Shown: positions 46,130 through 53,668 of the stretch, piece after piece | How positions within the stretch are numbered: position 1 is the first letter of the stretch | Layout of the letters: each line of letters opens with the position of its first letter | Source of the DNA: Roseibium sediminicola | GTDB lineage: Bacteria; Pseudomonadota; Alphaproteobacteria; Rhizobiales; Stappiaceae | Direction of reading: 5' to 3' | Assembly: GCF_023156505.1 (NCBI RefSeq) | Contig: NZ_JALNMJ010000024.1 | Location: 1 to 64,000, forward strand | Length of the DNA: 64,000 nucleotides | Notes under the pieces: generated by a model | Told to the model about the DNA's origin: nothing | What the model saw: the letters and a program-made list of their open reading frames with translations, nothing else | Database searches by the model: none | Program-made: the position numbers and the translations under genes

Positions 46130-46609
46130 TCAGTTTTCTTTCAGCGTCAGGAGGTAGGCGACAACGTCTTCCACTTCCTGCGCGGTGAGGATGGTCTGGC
46201 CCTGATTGTCTTCGGCCACGTTGATGCCGACCTTCATTGTGTAGAATCCGGGCATGATGGTCTGTTCGCCGAAGACATCCTTCGAGTTGACGACGATGGC
46301 GCGCAGCTGGGCCTCGTCCCAGCGGTCGCCCACGCCGTCCAGCACCGGTCCGACTTCACCGTGGAACAGCTGCTCGTTCAGATCGGTGTTGGCATGGCAG
46401 GCCAGGCAGTTGCCCTTCTTGCGGTCGGCGAAGGCCTCGCGTCCGGCAACCGCGTCACCAGCTGTACCGGTCAGCGATTGCTTGAGCTCCATGTCCTCGA
46501 TCGGCACACTGTCCGGTGCCACGGTTCCGGCGGTCGCCACCGATGCGGCCATGAGAGCCAGTCCGGCCAGCGCGGCCGGCAAAGCTTTGAATGTCGCGCC
46601 CTTGGTCAT
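46130..46609 (-). CDS. soxX: SoxX, monoheme c-type cytochrome
   Basis: The 159-residue protein has a signal peptide (about 1-28), the heme motif CLACH at 68-72 and a late Met ligand region (TIMPGFYTMKVG). It pairs with SoxA. A Met seven codons upstream is rejected as start because its codons form the AGGAGG ribosome-binding site of ATG 46609. It is the first gene after the operator-like region at 46702-46744. Confidence 0.92.
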   Translation of the reverse strand: MTKGATFKALPAALAGLALMAASVATAGTVAPDSVPIEDMELKQSLTGTAGDAVAGREAFADRKKGNCLACHANTDLNEQLFHGEVGPVLDGVGDRWDEAQLRAIVVNSKDVFGEQTIMPGFYTMKVGINVAEDNQGQTILTAQEVEDVVAYLLTLKEN

Positions 46610-46701
46610 TGTGTCGGCTTTCCTCCTCAATGTGAAACGCCCGGGCTTCGCCGGTTTGCGTTTCGCCGGCAGGTCCGAATCCCCAGCCTGCCTGTTCTCC
46701 T

Positions 46702-46744
46702 CATATTAAAAGATATGATTTTTTGCATATGTTATGCAATAGGC
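46702..46744. promoter_or_regulatory. Paired palindromes upstream of soxX (candidate SoxR operator/promoter)
   Basis: TTGCATA-TGT-TATGCAA at 46723-46739 is a perfect 7-bp inverted repeat. Next to it, CATAT (46702-46706) and ATATG (46713-46717) form a second, smaller one. The sequence ATGCAATAGGC at 46734-46744 is repeated exactly upstream of soxR (48662-48672). The location between soxW and soxX and the shared word make it the best SoxR-binding candidate. Confidence 0.6.
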
Positions 46745-46786
46745 CTTTTTGCGAAGACCGTTTTTATCAGCCGCAACATGGTTCCC

Positions 46787-47380
46787 TTACTCGGAATCGA
46801 TCCGGCCTTCCTCCCGCAACTCGTTGTAAATACGAGCATGATACTTCTGGAAATGTTCTTCGCCCTCATACCCTTTTTCGTGCACCCAGCGGAACATGTT
46901 TAGAAAAGTCCACTTGCCGAACAACCCAGGCATGGTCGCGACAGCGACTTCAGAGACCGATCCGTCCTCGGGAACTTCCTCCGGCAGGAACACAATCGTC
47001 GGAGTGAAAACATAGCCCCATTTGCGGGCGGCGGTCTTCTCGGTCAGCTCTTCCCCGTCGAGGTCGATGACCTCCTCGTCGCCGAACATGTTGTACTGGA
47101 CGACCATGAAATGCTCCTTGATGAAGTCGGTCACTTCCGGGTCCGAGAACAGTTTCTCGTGCATCTGGCGGCAATAGGTGCAGCCACGCTGCTCGAAGAT
47201 GACCACCAGTCGCTTGCCTTCTTCGGATGCGGCCTGGATGTCCTCAGCCATGTCCTTGAAGGTGATGGTGAACCAGGGCTGCTTGTGCAGTCCGTCCTCG
47301 CCCATCGTGGCGGCAATTCCCGGCAGATACGAGGTCGCGGTGATGACCACTGCGGTTATCAATGCTGTCAGGATGCGCAT
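46787..47380 (-). CDS. soxW: SoxW, periplasmic thioredoxin-like protein
   Basis: The 197-residue protein has a signal peptide (about 1-24) and a thioredoxin fold with the active site GCTYC (Cys67, Cys70) in VIFEQRGCTYCRQM, followed by the cis-Pro region VFTPTIVFLPEE. SoxW receives electrons from SoxV and keeps the SoxY cysteine reduced, at least in Paracoccus. It lies 22 bp after soxV. Confidence 0.88.
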   Translation of the reverse strand: MRILTALITAVVITATSYLPGIAATMGEDGLHKQPWFTITFKDMAEDIQAASEEGKRLVVIFEQRGCTYCRQMHEKLFSDPEVTDFIKEHFMVVQYNMFGDEEVIDLDGEELTEKTAARKWGYVFTPTIVFLPEEVPEDGSVSEVAVATMPGLFGKWTFLNMFRWVHEKGYEGEEHFQKYHARIYNELREEGRIDSE

Positions 47381-47402
47381 GTTATAATCCTCCCAAGGCG
47401 TG

Positions 47403-48137
47403 TTATCCGATCTGCGAAAAGACCGGGAAGGTGTCTAGCAGCCAGAGGGCGATGGCCGACATCTGGCCGGTGATGAAGAGCAGCCCGGTCAGGACCAGAA
47501 GTCCGCCCATGATCTTTTCGACCGTGCCCATGTGTTTGCGAAACCGCCCGGCGAATTTCAGGAACTGACCGGCAAAGGCGGCCGCGAGCACGAAGGGCAG
47601 GCCGATGCCGAGGGCGTAGACCGCCAGCAGCCCCGCCCCATGCCAGATCGTGTTCGAAGACCCCGCGACGAACAGGATTGAGGCCAGAACCGGACCGACG
47701 CAGGGCGTCCAGCCGAAGGCGAAAGCCAGGCCCATCAGAAAGGCGCCGATCAGCCCCGCCGGTTTGCTTTCCACATGAATGCGCGCTTCGCGGAACAAGA
47801 GACCGATCCGGAACACGCCCAGGAAATGCAGGCCCATGACGATGATGATGGCGCCGGCCACATAGGTCAGAATGTCGTAGTAGCGCGCAATCGACTGGCC
47901 GATGACGCTGGCCGTCGCGCCGAGCGCGACGAAGACGACGGAAAACCCGAGCACGAAGGCGATGGCTGCAAGAACGACCCGGCGTCCGGTCTCCGCCGTG
48001 GCGGCATCGCCCTTGAGTTCGTCGACGCTTACGCCTGCCAGGTAGCACAAATAGGGCGGCACGATTGGCAGCACGCAGGGTGATATGAAGGAGAGCAACC
48101 CGGCCAGAAAGGCGGCGCCCAGGGTCACGTCGAGCAT
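47403..48137 (-). CDS. soxV: SoxV, CcdA/DsbD-like membrane electron carrier
   Basis: The 244-residue protein has about six membrane helices and the two CcdA cysteine motifs, SFISPCVLPIVPPYLCYLAG near residue 20 and FGWTPCVGPVLASIL near 143. It moves reducing equivalents from cytoplasmic thioredoxin across the membrane to SoxW. GGGAGGCAAGGA precedes its ATG. It diverges from soxS across an 89-bp AT-rich region. Confidence 0.92.
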   Translation of the reverse strand: MLDVTLGAAFLAGLLSFISPCVLPIVPPYLCYLAGVSVDELKGDAATAETGRRVVLAAIAFVLGFSVVFVALGATASVIGQSIARYYDILTYVAGAIIIVMGLHFLGVFRIGLLFREARIHVESKPAGLIGAFLMGLAFAFGWTPCVGPVLASILFVAGSSNTIWHGAGLLAVYALGIGLPFVLAAAFAGQFLKFAGRFRKHMGTVEKIMGGLLVLTGLLFITGQMSAIALWLLDTFPVFSQIG

Positions 48138-48190
48138 TCCTTGCCTCCCGGTGAATCTCGAGAATGAGTTGCTTTAAAATATTCAAAAAT

Positions 48191-48206
48191 TCCTATATAT
48201 TGCAAT
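48191..48206. promoter_or_regulatory. AT-rich soxV/soxS divergent control region with ATTGCAAT
   Basis: The 89-bp gap between soxV and soxS is AT-rich and contains TCCTATATATTGCAAT, ending in the palindrome ATTGCAAT (48199-48206). It resembles the complement of the shared word GCCTATTGCAT found upstream of soxX and soxR. It is a weaker third candidate site for the same regulator. Confidence 0.4.
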
Positions 48207-48226
48207 CAGAGAAATTCGGAGACGGC

Positions 48227-48604
48227 ATGATGCCTTTCACAACTCGGTTATTGGCGATCGCGGCGGGGCTTCTGACAGCGCTTGTCTGGGTGCTGCCCGC
48301 GGCGTCGGCGGAGCTGATCATGCTGGAGCAGCCAGGCTGCGTCTGGTGCAAGCGTTGGAACGAGGAAATCGGGAGTGCCTATCCCAAAACCGCGGAAGGC
48401 GCGCGAGCTCCCTTGCGCCGGGTCGACATCACCGGCGCGTGGCCGGAGGACCTCGACAAGGTTGCGAAAGAACGGCTGACGCCGACCTTCATCCTGGTGT
48501 CGGACGGGGTTGAGATCGACCGGCTCAGGGGATATCCGGGCGAACACTTCTTCTGGCCGCTTCTCGCGGCTATGCTCGAAAAACTACCCGAAAAGATCAA
48601 CTGA
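48227..48604 (+). CDS. soxS: SoxS, periplasmic thioredoxin-like protein
   Basis: The 125-residue protein has a signal peptide (about 1-28) and a CxxC site (Cys38, Cys41) in LEQPGCVWCKRW with RLTPTFILVSDG as the cis-Pro strand. SoxS of Paracoccus reactivates SoxYZ. The frame is open upstream, but ATG 48227 (or the adjacent ATG 48230) begins a standard signal peptide after GGAGACGG. It is transcribed with soxR, divergent from soxV. Confidence 0.86.
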   Translation: MMPFTTRLLAIAAGLLTALVWVLPAASAELIMLEQPGCVWCKRWNEEIGSAYPKTAEGARAPLRRVDITGAWPEDLDKVAKERLTPTFILVSDGVEIDRLRGYPGEHFFWPLLAAMLEKLPEKIN

Positions 48605-48651
48605 GATTGTTGATCCGTATGGCAAGTTCGGGCATGTATCTTGATTGCTGA

Positions 48652-48672
48652 CTATTGTGCGATGCAATAGGC
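48652..48672. promoter_or_regulatory. Inverted repeat upstream of soxR with the shared sox word
   Basis: CTATTG (48652-48657) and CAATAG (48665-48670) form an inverted repeat 27 bp before the soxR start. The right half lies in ATGCAATAGGC, identical to 46734-46744 upstream of soxX. Autoregulation of soxR is inferred. Confidence 0.55.
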
Positions 48673-48698
48673 AGGATGAATTGGGGCAATTGGCTTAG

Positions 48699-49049
48699 AT
48701 GAACCTACCGGTCTTTACCAAAGACATGGACGCAAAGGATCTCGACCTGCTGATGGAGCAGGCCCGGAAGGCCAGCGACCTTTTGAAGGCCCTGTCTCAC
48801 GAAGTCCGCCTGGTCATCCTGTGTCTGCTGTCGGAAGGCGAAAAGTCGGTTTCCGAACTGGAAGAGATCCTGACCATGCCGCAGGCGGCCGTGTCCCAGC
48901 AACTGGCCCGGCTGCGCCTGGAGGGCCTGGTCCAGTCGCGCCGTGACGGCCGCATGATCTACTACCGTCTTCTGGATGACGAAGTCAGCTCGATCATCGC
49001 GAGCCTCTATGAACTGTTCTGCAAGGACGTGCGCGCCAAGGACGCCTGA
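48699..49049 (+). CDS. soxR: SoxR, ArsR-family sulfur-responsive repressor
   Basis: The 116-residue protein is a winged-helix ArsR regulator. LLKALSHEVRLVILCLLSEGEKSVSELEEIL leads into the recognition helix MPQAAVSQQLARLRLEGLVQSRRDG. It keeps two cysteines, Cys42 (VILC) and Cys108 (ELFC). In SqrR/BigR-type persulfide sensors these two positions form a tetrasulfide link that releases DNA. It should repress the sox transcripts until sulfane sulfur appears. It is distinct from the MerR-type oxidative-stress SoxR. ATG 48699 has a weak ribosome site; ATG 48726 is an alternative. Confidence 0.9.
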   Translation: MNLPVFTKDMDAKDLDLLMEQARKASDLLKALSHEVRLVILCLLSEGEKSVSELEEILTMPQAAVSQQLARLRLEGLVQSRRDGRMIYYRLLDDEVSSIIASLYELFCKDVRAKDA

Positions 49050-49200
49050 CGGCAGGAACCCTCCGGTTTCGGCGTGCGGCGCAGCATGGACATTGTTTGC
49101 GGGCTGAAGACCCGCCTGCTACCTTTTTTGAGGATCGCCGGAAGGCGAGGGAGAGGAAACGCTTCAAAAGGCCCGGAAAGGGCTGTGGGGTTATGCGCAC

Positions 49201-50304
49201 ATGATAATACTGGATCCGGTGGTGCTGACGCCGATTTTGGGTGTGCTGGCTGGGTGCGTCCTGGGTTTCGCCGCCCGCGCGACCCATTTCTGCACGCTGT
49301 CGGCGCTGGAGCGTCACTGGTATGCCGGTGACAGCAGCAGTCTTCGAACCTGGGTTCTGGCGTCGGTCTCCGCCCTGATCGGCACGCAGATTCTCGCCGC
49401 CTTTGGTCTTGCCGACACGCATGCCTCGTTCTATCTCGCCTCCGCCTTTCCCTGGACAGGTGCCATCATCGGCGGGGTCATGTTCGGCATCGGCATGGCG
49501 CTGGTAGGTACCTGCGGTTTCGGCGCGGTTCTTCGCCTTGGTGGCGGCAGTCTTCGGGCGCTTGTGGTGCTTACCGTGATCGGTCTGTCCGCGCTGGCGG
49601 CGCAGCGGGGCATAGTCGGTGTCCTGCGCGTGCCTCTGGTCGACGACCTGGCCATCTCCTTTGCCAACAGCGGCAGCCAGTCCATGGGGGACATTGTCTC
49701 CAGCCTGTTTGGCCTGGACCTGACCGGCGTCGTGGCGGCCGTGATCGCTCTCACCGGTTTGTTCTGGATTTTCAAGTCGACGTCTTACCGGAAACAGATC
49801 ACGAAAATCGGGGCCGCCGTCATCATCGGCAGCGTAATCACCTTCGGCTGGTGGGCGACCACCTTTGTCGCCGAGCGCTCCTTCGATCCGGTGCAGATCG
49901 AAGCCGGGTCCTTCGTGGTGCCGGTCGGCGACACGATCATGCAGCTGATCACCTATACGGGCACCTGGCCCGATTACGGCGTTGGCCTGATCATCGGAAC
50001 CCTGGTGGGCGCCGTCGTGGCGGCCCTGTGGAACCGGGACATCCGCTGGGAAGCCTGTGACGATGCCCGCGAACTTGGCCGGCATCTCCTTGGCGGCACG
50101 CTGATGGGTGTTGGCGGTGTCTTCTCCATGGGCTGCACGGTCGGGCAGGGCATCACCGGCTTTTCCGCGCTGGCCATCTCGGCGCCTGTTGTCATGCTGT
50201 CCATGGCCTTCGGCGCGCGCGTCGGCCTTGCCTGGCTGATGGAAGGCTCGGTGCTGGCCGCCTTCCGCCGCAGTGATGGCGTTCGTCCCACTGCGGCAGA
50301 ATAG
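49201..50304 (+). CDS. soxT: SoxT, YeeE/YedE-family sulfur compound transporter
   Basis: The 367-residue protein has about 9-10 membrane helices and the paired YeeE/YedE (TsuA-like) motifs. The first, GVMFGIGMALVGTCGFG, lies near residue 98. The second, LMGVGGVFSMGCTVGQGITG, lies near 303. Each has the conserved transport cysteine. TsuA carries thiosulfate through such cysteines. It sits 151 bp after soxR on the same strand, an arrangement known from other soxSRT loci. Confidence 0.85.
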   Translation: MIILDPVVLTPILGVLAGCVLGFAARATHFCTLSALERHWYAGDSSSLRTWVLASVSALIGTQILAAFGLADTHASFYLASAFPWTGAIIGGVMFGIGMALVGTCGFGAVLRLGGGSLRALVVLTVIGLSALAAQRGIVGVLRVPLVDDLAISFANSGSQSMGDIVSSLFGLDLTGVVAAVIALTGLFWIFKSTSYRKQITKIGAAVIIGSVITFGWWATTFVAERSFDPVQIEAGSFVVPVGDTIMQLITYTGTWPDYGVGLIIGTLVGAVVAALWNRDIRWEACDDARELGRHLLGGTLMGVGGVFSMGCTVGQGITGFSALAISAPVVMLSMAFGARVGLAWLMEGSVLAAFRRSDGVRPTAAE

Positions 50305-50315
50305 TTTTCGGAAAC

Positions 50316-51254
50316 TCAGCCTGCCACGAAGCGATAAGTTACGCCGGCCTTCTCCACGCGGCCATTGCCCGGGTGCGGGAAGTGGTAGCCGATCAGCCGC
50401 GTGTTTTCTTGCGCCAGCCGATCCAGCAACGCCATCCGTGTCGCGATGCCCATGTCCCGGTCCTGGTCCGAGCCGGACGCCCAGCCGGGTTTTTCAAAAG
50501 AGATCACCGTGTTGGTGATGGCATCGCCGACGACCATGACGCTGTCACCGCCGCCATGAATCACATAGGACATGTGACCCGGTGTGTGTCCGGCGGTATC
50601 GACAGCCTCGACGCCCGGTAGCATTTCCTGTCCCGGGCGAATCATCGAGACCTGATCCTCGATTGCCTCGAAGCGGGCCTGCGCACCGACCACGAAGCTT
50701 TTGCGCTCCTCCGGCATGTTGGCGAGTGTGTCATCGGCACGCCAATAGTCCCATTCGGCCTCCGGCACCCAGATGCTGGCTTCCGGATACAGCGGATCGT
50801 CGAAATCGTCGAGAATGCCCCAGAGATGGTCCGGATGGGCGTGGGTCAGCACCACGTCGGTGATGTTGGACGGATCGATTCCCGCCGCTTCCAGCTTCGC
50901 TGGCAGCTCACCCGCGGTCGGCTGGAAATTGGTGCCTGAACCGACATCGAACAGGACCAGCCGATCGCCGGATTTCAGCAGCGTGATGTTGCAGTTGGGC
51001 GTCAATACGTCGGTGGCAAGGCCATGCGGTTCCAGCAGCGCTGCAATCTCGGCCTCGCTGCGATCTGGCAGAATGAAATTCATCGGCAGGGTCAGGTGTC
51101 CGTCTGAAAACACCATGATCTGATGGTCGCCCAGGCTGAGCGCGGTTTCCGCCGATGCCCGCCGCGGCAGGCCAGTGAGGCTTGCGCCCGCAACCGCAAG
51201 ACCTCCGGCGAGAACCGTGCGTCTGGTGAGATCTTTCCCTGGCGTGCGCGTCAT
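50316..51254 (-). CDS. Tat-exported metallo-beta-lactamase-fold hydrolase (SoxH-like)
   Basis: The 312-residue protein has a twin-arginine signal (LTRRTVLAGGLAVAGASL) and an MBL-fold zinc site: THAHPDH near residue 145, TAGHTPGHMSY near 220, GDAITN near 245 and a late HFPHPG. SoxH of Paracoccus has the same fold and a predicted periplasmic location, but its reaction is unknown. This protein could be SoxH or another MBL-fold hydrolase. An upstream Met is rejected because its codons form the GGAGG of ATG 51254. It lies convergent with the first SoxT-like gene and divergent from the second. Confidence 0.78.
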   Translation of the reverse strand: MTRTPGKDLTRRTVLAGGLAVAGASLTGLPRRASAETALSLGDHQIMVFSDGHLTLPMNFILPDRSEAEIAALLEPHGLATDVLTPNCNITLLKSGDRLVLFDVGSGTNFQPTAGELPAKLEAAGIDPSNITDVVLTHAHPDHLWGILDDFDDPLYPEASIWVPEAEWDYWRADDTLANMPEERKSFVVGAQARFEAIEDQVSMIRPGQEMLPGVEAVDTAGHTPGHMSYVIHGGGDSVMVVGDAITNTVISFEKPGWASGSDQDRDMGIATRMALLDRLAQENTRLIGYHFPHPGNGRVEKAGVTYRFVAG

Positions 51255-51369
51255 GGCATCCTCCACATATGCAAACTTTTGAATTTATCTATGTTTCCTT
51301 GAGATTGGTCAATGCCTGACGTGTGAAAGCGCAGCGAAACTGACGAAACGCTGTCTGAAGGAGAGGGCG

Positions 51370-52461
51370 ATGGATCTGACATTTCTGCTCGACAGGGTCT
51401 CCGAACCCTGGCTGTTGGCAGTCGGAGGACTGCTCGTCGGGGTGCTGTTCGGCGCTTTTGCTCAACAGAGCCGGTTTTGCCTGCGGGCGGCAAGTCTGGA
51501 GTTTTCCCGGGGCGCTCCGAAGGACCGGTTGCCGGTCTGGCTGTTTGCGTTCTCTTCTGCCCTGTTGGGCACGCAGGTTCTCATCGCTCTGGGCGAGGTT
51601 CAGTCCAACGAGGCGCGGCAGCTGGCCTCGCCGCAAAGCCTGTCGGGAGCGCTGCTCGGCGGCCTGATGTTCGGCACCGGCATGGTGCTGGCGCGCGGCT
51701 GTGCCAGCCGTCTCTTGGTTCTGTCGGCAACGGGCAACCTGAGGGCGCTGCTATCCGGCCTGGTGTTTGCGGTGGTGGCGCAGGCAAGCCTGCGAGGCAT
51801 GCTCGCGCCTGTGCGCGAAGGCCTGGCGGGGCTCTGGACCACGGGCGATATCGGTGGCAATGACCTGACCGCCCATCTTGGCCTGACACCTGCCATGACC
51901 ATTGCCTTTGCCGCCCTGTGGTCGATGGCGGGGCTGTTCTTTGCGTGGCGGGCCCGGGTGGCGCTCTGGCAGATGGTTGCGGCGGCGGGCGCGGGGCTGG
52001 CGATTCCGCTCGCCTGGTGGTTCACCTCGGCCATGGCCCGGCAGGCCTTCGATCCGGTACAGGTGGAAGGCGTTACCTTCACCGGCCCGTCCGCGGACAC
52101 GCTGATGCTGGTGCTGTCGCCGCCGGGTGACGTGCTCGATTTTGATATCGGCCTTGTGCCCGGTGTCTTCCTCGGCTCCTTCCTGGCAGCCCTGCTAACG
52201 CGGGAATTGTCGCTGCAGGGCTTTGAAGGTGGCAAGTCGATGGCACGTTATCTGACCGGAGCGACCCTGATGGGTTTTGGCGGCATGCTGGCGGGCGGCT
52301 GCGCAGTCGGCGCCGGCATTACTGGTGCTTCCATTTTCGCTGTCACTGCCTGGATCACTTTGACGGCAATCTGGCTGTCCTCGGGTGTTACCGACCGCTT
52401 GCTGACGGGTATGACCGACGCCCACCCGCCGATGGCGGGGGAGCCCGAACAGGCCCGGTGA
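51370..52461 (+). CDS. Second YeeE/YedE-family sulfur transporter
   Basis: The 363-residue membrane protein is a paralogue of the SoxT-like protein at 49201. It has LLVGVLFGAFAQQSRFCLRAAS at the N-terminus, LMFGTGMVLARGCASRLLVL near 100 and TLMGFGGMLAGGCAVGAGITG near 300, keeping both cysteines. It probably imports thiosulfate or a related sulfur species. GGAGAGGGCG precedes its ATG. Having two in one locus suggests different substrates or affinities. Confidence 0.83.
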   Translation: MDLTFLLDRVSEPWLLAVGGLLVGVLFGAFAQQSRFCLRAASLEFSRGAPKDRLPVWLFAFSSALLGTQVLIALGEVQSNEARQLASPQSLSGALLGGLMFGTGMVLARGCASRLLVLSATGNLRALLSGLVFAVVAQASLRGMLAPVREGLAGLWTTGDIGGNDLTAHLGLTPAMTIAFAALWSMAGLFFAWRARVALWQMVAAAGAGLAIPLAWWFTSAMARQAFDPVQVEGVTFTGPSADTLMLVLSPPGDVLDFDIGLVPGVFLGSFLAALLTRELSLQGFEGGKSMARYLTGATLMGFGGMLAGGCAVGAGITGASIFAVTAWITLTAIWLSSGVTDRLLTGMTDAHPPMAGEPEQAR

Positions 52462-52480
52462 GGGCAAACCTTCAAAGCGA

Positions 52481-53668
52481 TCAGGCGATATTGGGCATGC
52501 TTGCGTTCAACCCCGCGATCACACCGCGCAATTCGGCAAGGCCACGCAGGCGGCCGATCAGCGGATAGCCGGGATGGGTGCCGCGAGCGGCATCGTCCAG
52601 CAGCTCGTGGCCGTGGTCCGGGCGAAAGACGATCTCTGCATCCCTCCGTCCTTCGGCGCGCCGGCGTTGCTCTTCCCGAAGAAACGCGGACACCAGGGCA
52701 GGCATGTCGGTGTCGCCGGTCAGGTGTGCGGCTTCCTCGAAGGAGCCATCCGGATCCTTGGCGACATTGCGCAGATGCGCAAAGTGTATTCTGCCGGCGA
52801 AGCGTTCGGCGATCGCCGGCACGTCGTTGTCGGGATTGGCGCCGAGCGAACCGGCGCAGAGCGTCAGTCCGTTGGCCGGACTGTCCACGGCCGACAGGAT
52901 CCAGTCGATGTCCTCCGCGCAGGTGACGATCCGCGGCAGGCCGAGCAGATCGCGCGGCGGATCGTCGGGATGGACGGCGAGTTTCAGGCCGAGTTCTTCG
53001 GCCGTCGGGATCACTTCCTCCAGGAAACGTTTGTGGTTCTGCCGGAGCGTGGTCCGGTCGAGCCCGGCATAGGGAATGAGTGCCTGGCGAAGCCCATCGG
53101 CATCATAGCGGTCATAGGCGCCTGGTAAGCCAGCCATGATCGCGGCGGTCAGCCCTTCCCTTAAGGCCGGGGTGCTCTTGTCGAACCAGCATCTGGCGGC
53201 AGCGAGAACGGCCTCAGAATAGTCCTTCTCCGCGCCGTCCCGTTCCACCATGAAAACGTCAAAGGCCGCCATCTTCGGAAGGGAGAAGCGCAGGCAGGTG
53301 CCGCCGCGTGGGACCGGAGCGGCAAGGTCCGTCCTTGTCCAGTCGAGCAGGGGCATGAAGTTGTAGCAGATAACCCGGATGCCTTCGGCGGCAAGGTTCG
53401 CCATGGATTGCCGGTAATTGGCAAAGAGCTCTGACAGGTCGCCTTCGGCCCGCTTGATTGCCTCGTGCACTGGCAGGCTTTCCACCACGGTCCAGTCGAA
53501 TCCGGCGGCGTTGATCTGGGCGCGCGTGTCGGCAATCGTGTTGCGCGGCCAGACCTGGCCATAGGGAATTTCGTGCAGGGCCGTGACGATGCTTGTCGCG
53601 CCCGTCTGCGCAATCTCGGAGAGCGAAATGCGGTCGAAGCCGCCATACCAGCGCCAACCCTCGATCAT
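52481..53668 (-). CDS. uxuA: UxuA, mannonate dehydratase
   Basis: The 395-residue length matches E. coli UxuA. Family segments are visible: GGFDRISLSEIAQTGATSIVTALHEIPYG at the start, CYNFMPLLDWTRTDL near 115, LAVHPDDPPRDLLGLPRIV near 230, IHFAHLRNV near 292 and FRPDHGHELLDD near 345 with the metal-binding His/Asp. It dehydrates D-mannonate to 2-keto-3-deoxygluconate. It overlaps uxuB by 4 nt. Confidence 0.94.
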   Translation of the reverse strand: MIEGWRWYGGFDRISLSEIAQTGATSIVTALHEIPYGQVWPRNTIADTRAQINAAGFDWTVVESLPVHEAIKRAEGDLSELFANYRQSMANLAAEGIRVICYNFMPLLDWTRTDLAAPVPRGGTCLRFSLPKMAAFDVFMVERDGAEKDYSEAVLAAARCWFDKSTPALREGLTAAIMAGLPGAYDRYDADGLRQALIPYAGLDRTTLRQNHKRFLEEVIPTAEELGLKLAVHPDDPPRDLLGLPRIVTCAEDIDWILSAVDSPANGLTLCAGSLGANPDNDVPAIAERFAGRIHFAHLRNVAKDPDGSFEEAAHLTGDTDMPALVSAFLREEQRRRAEGRRDAEIVFRPDHGHELLDDAARGTHPGYPLIGRLRGLAELRGVIAGLNASMPNIA

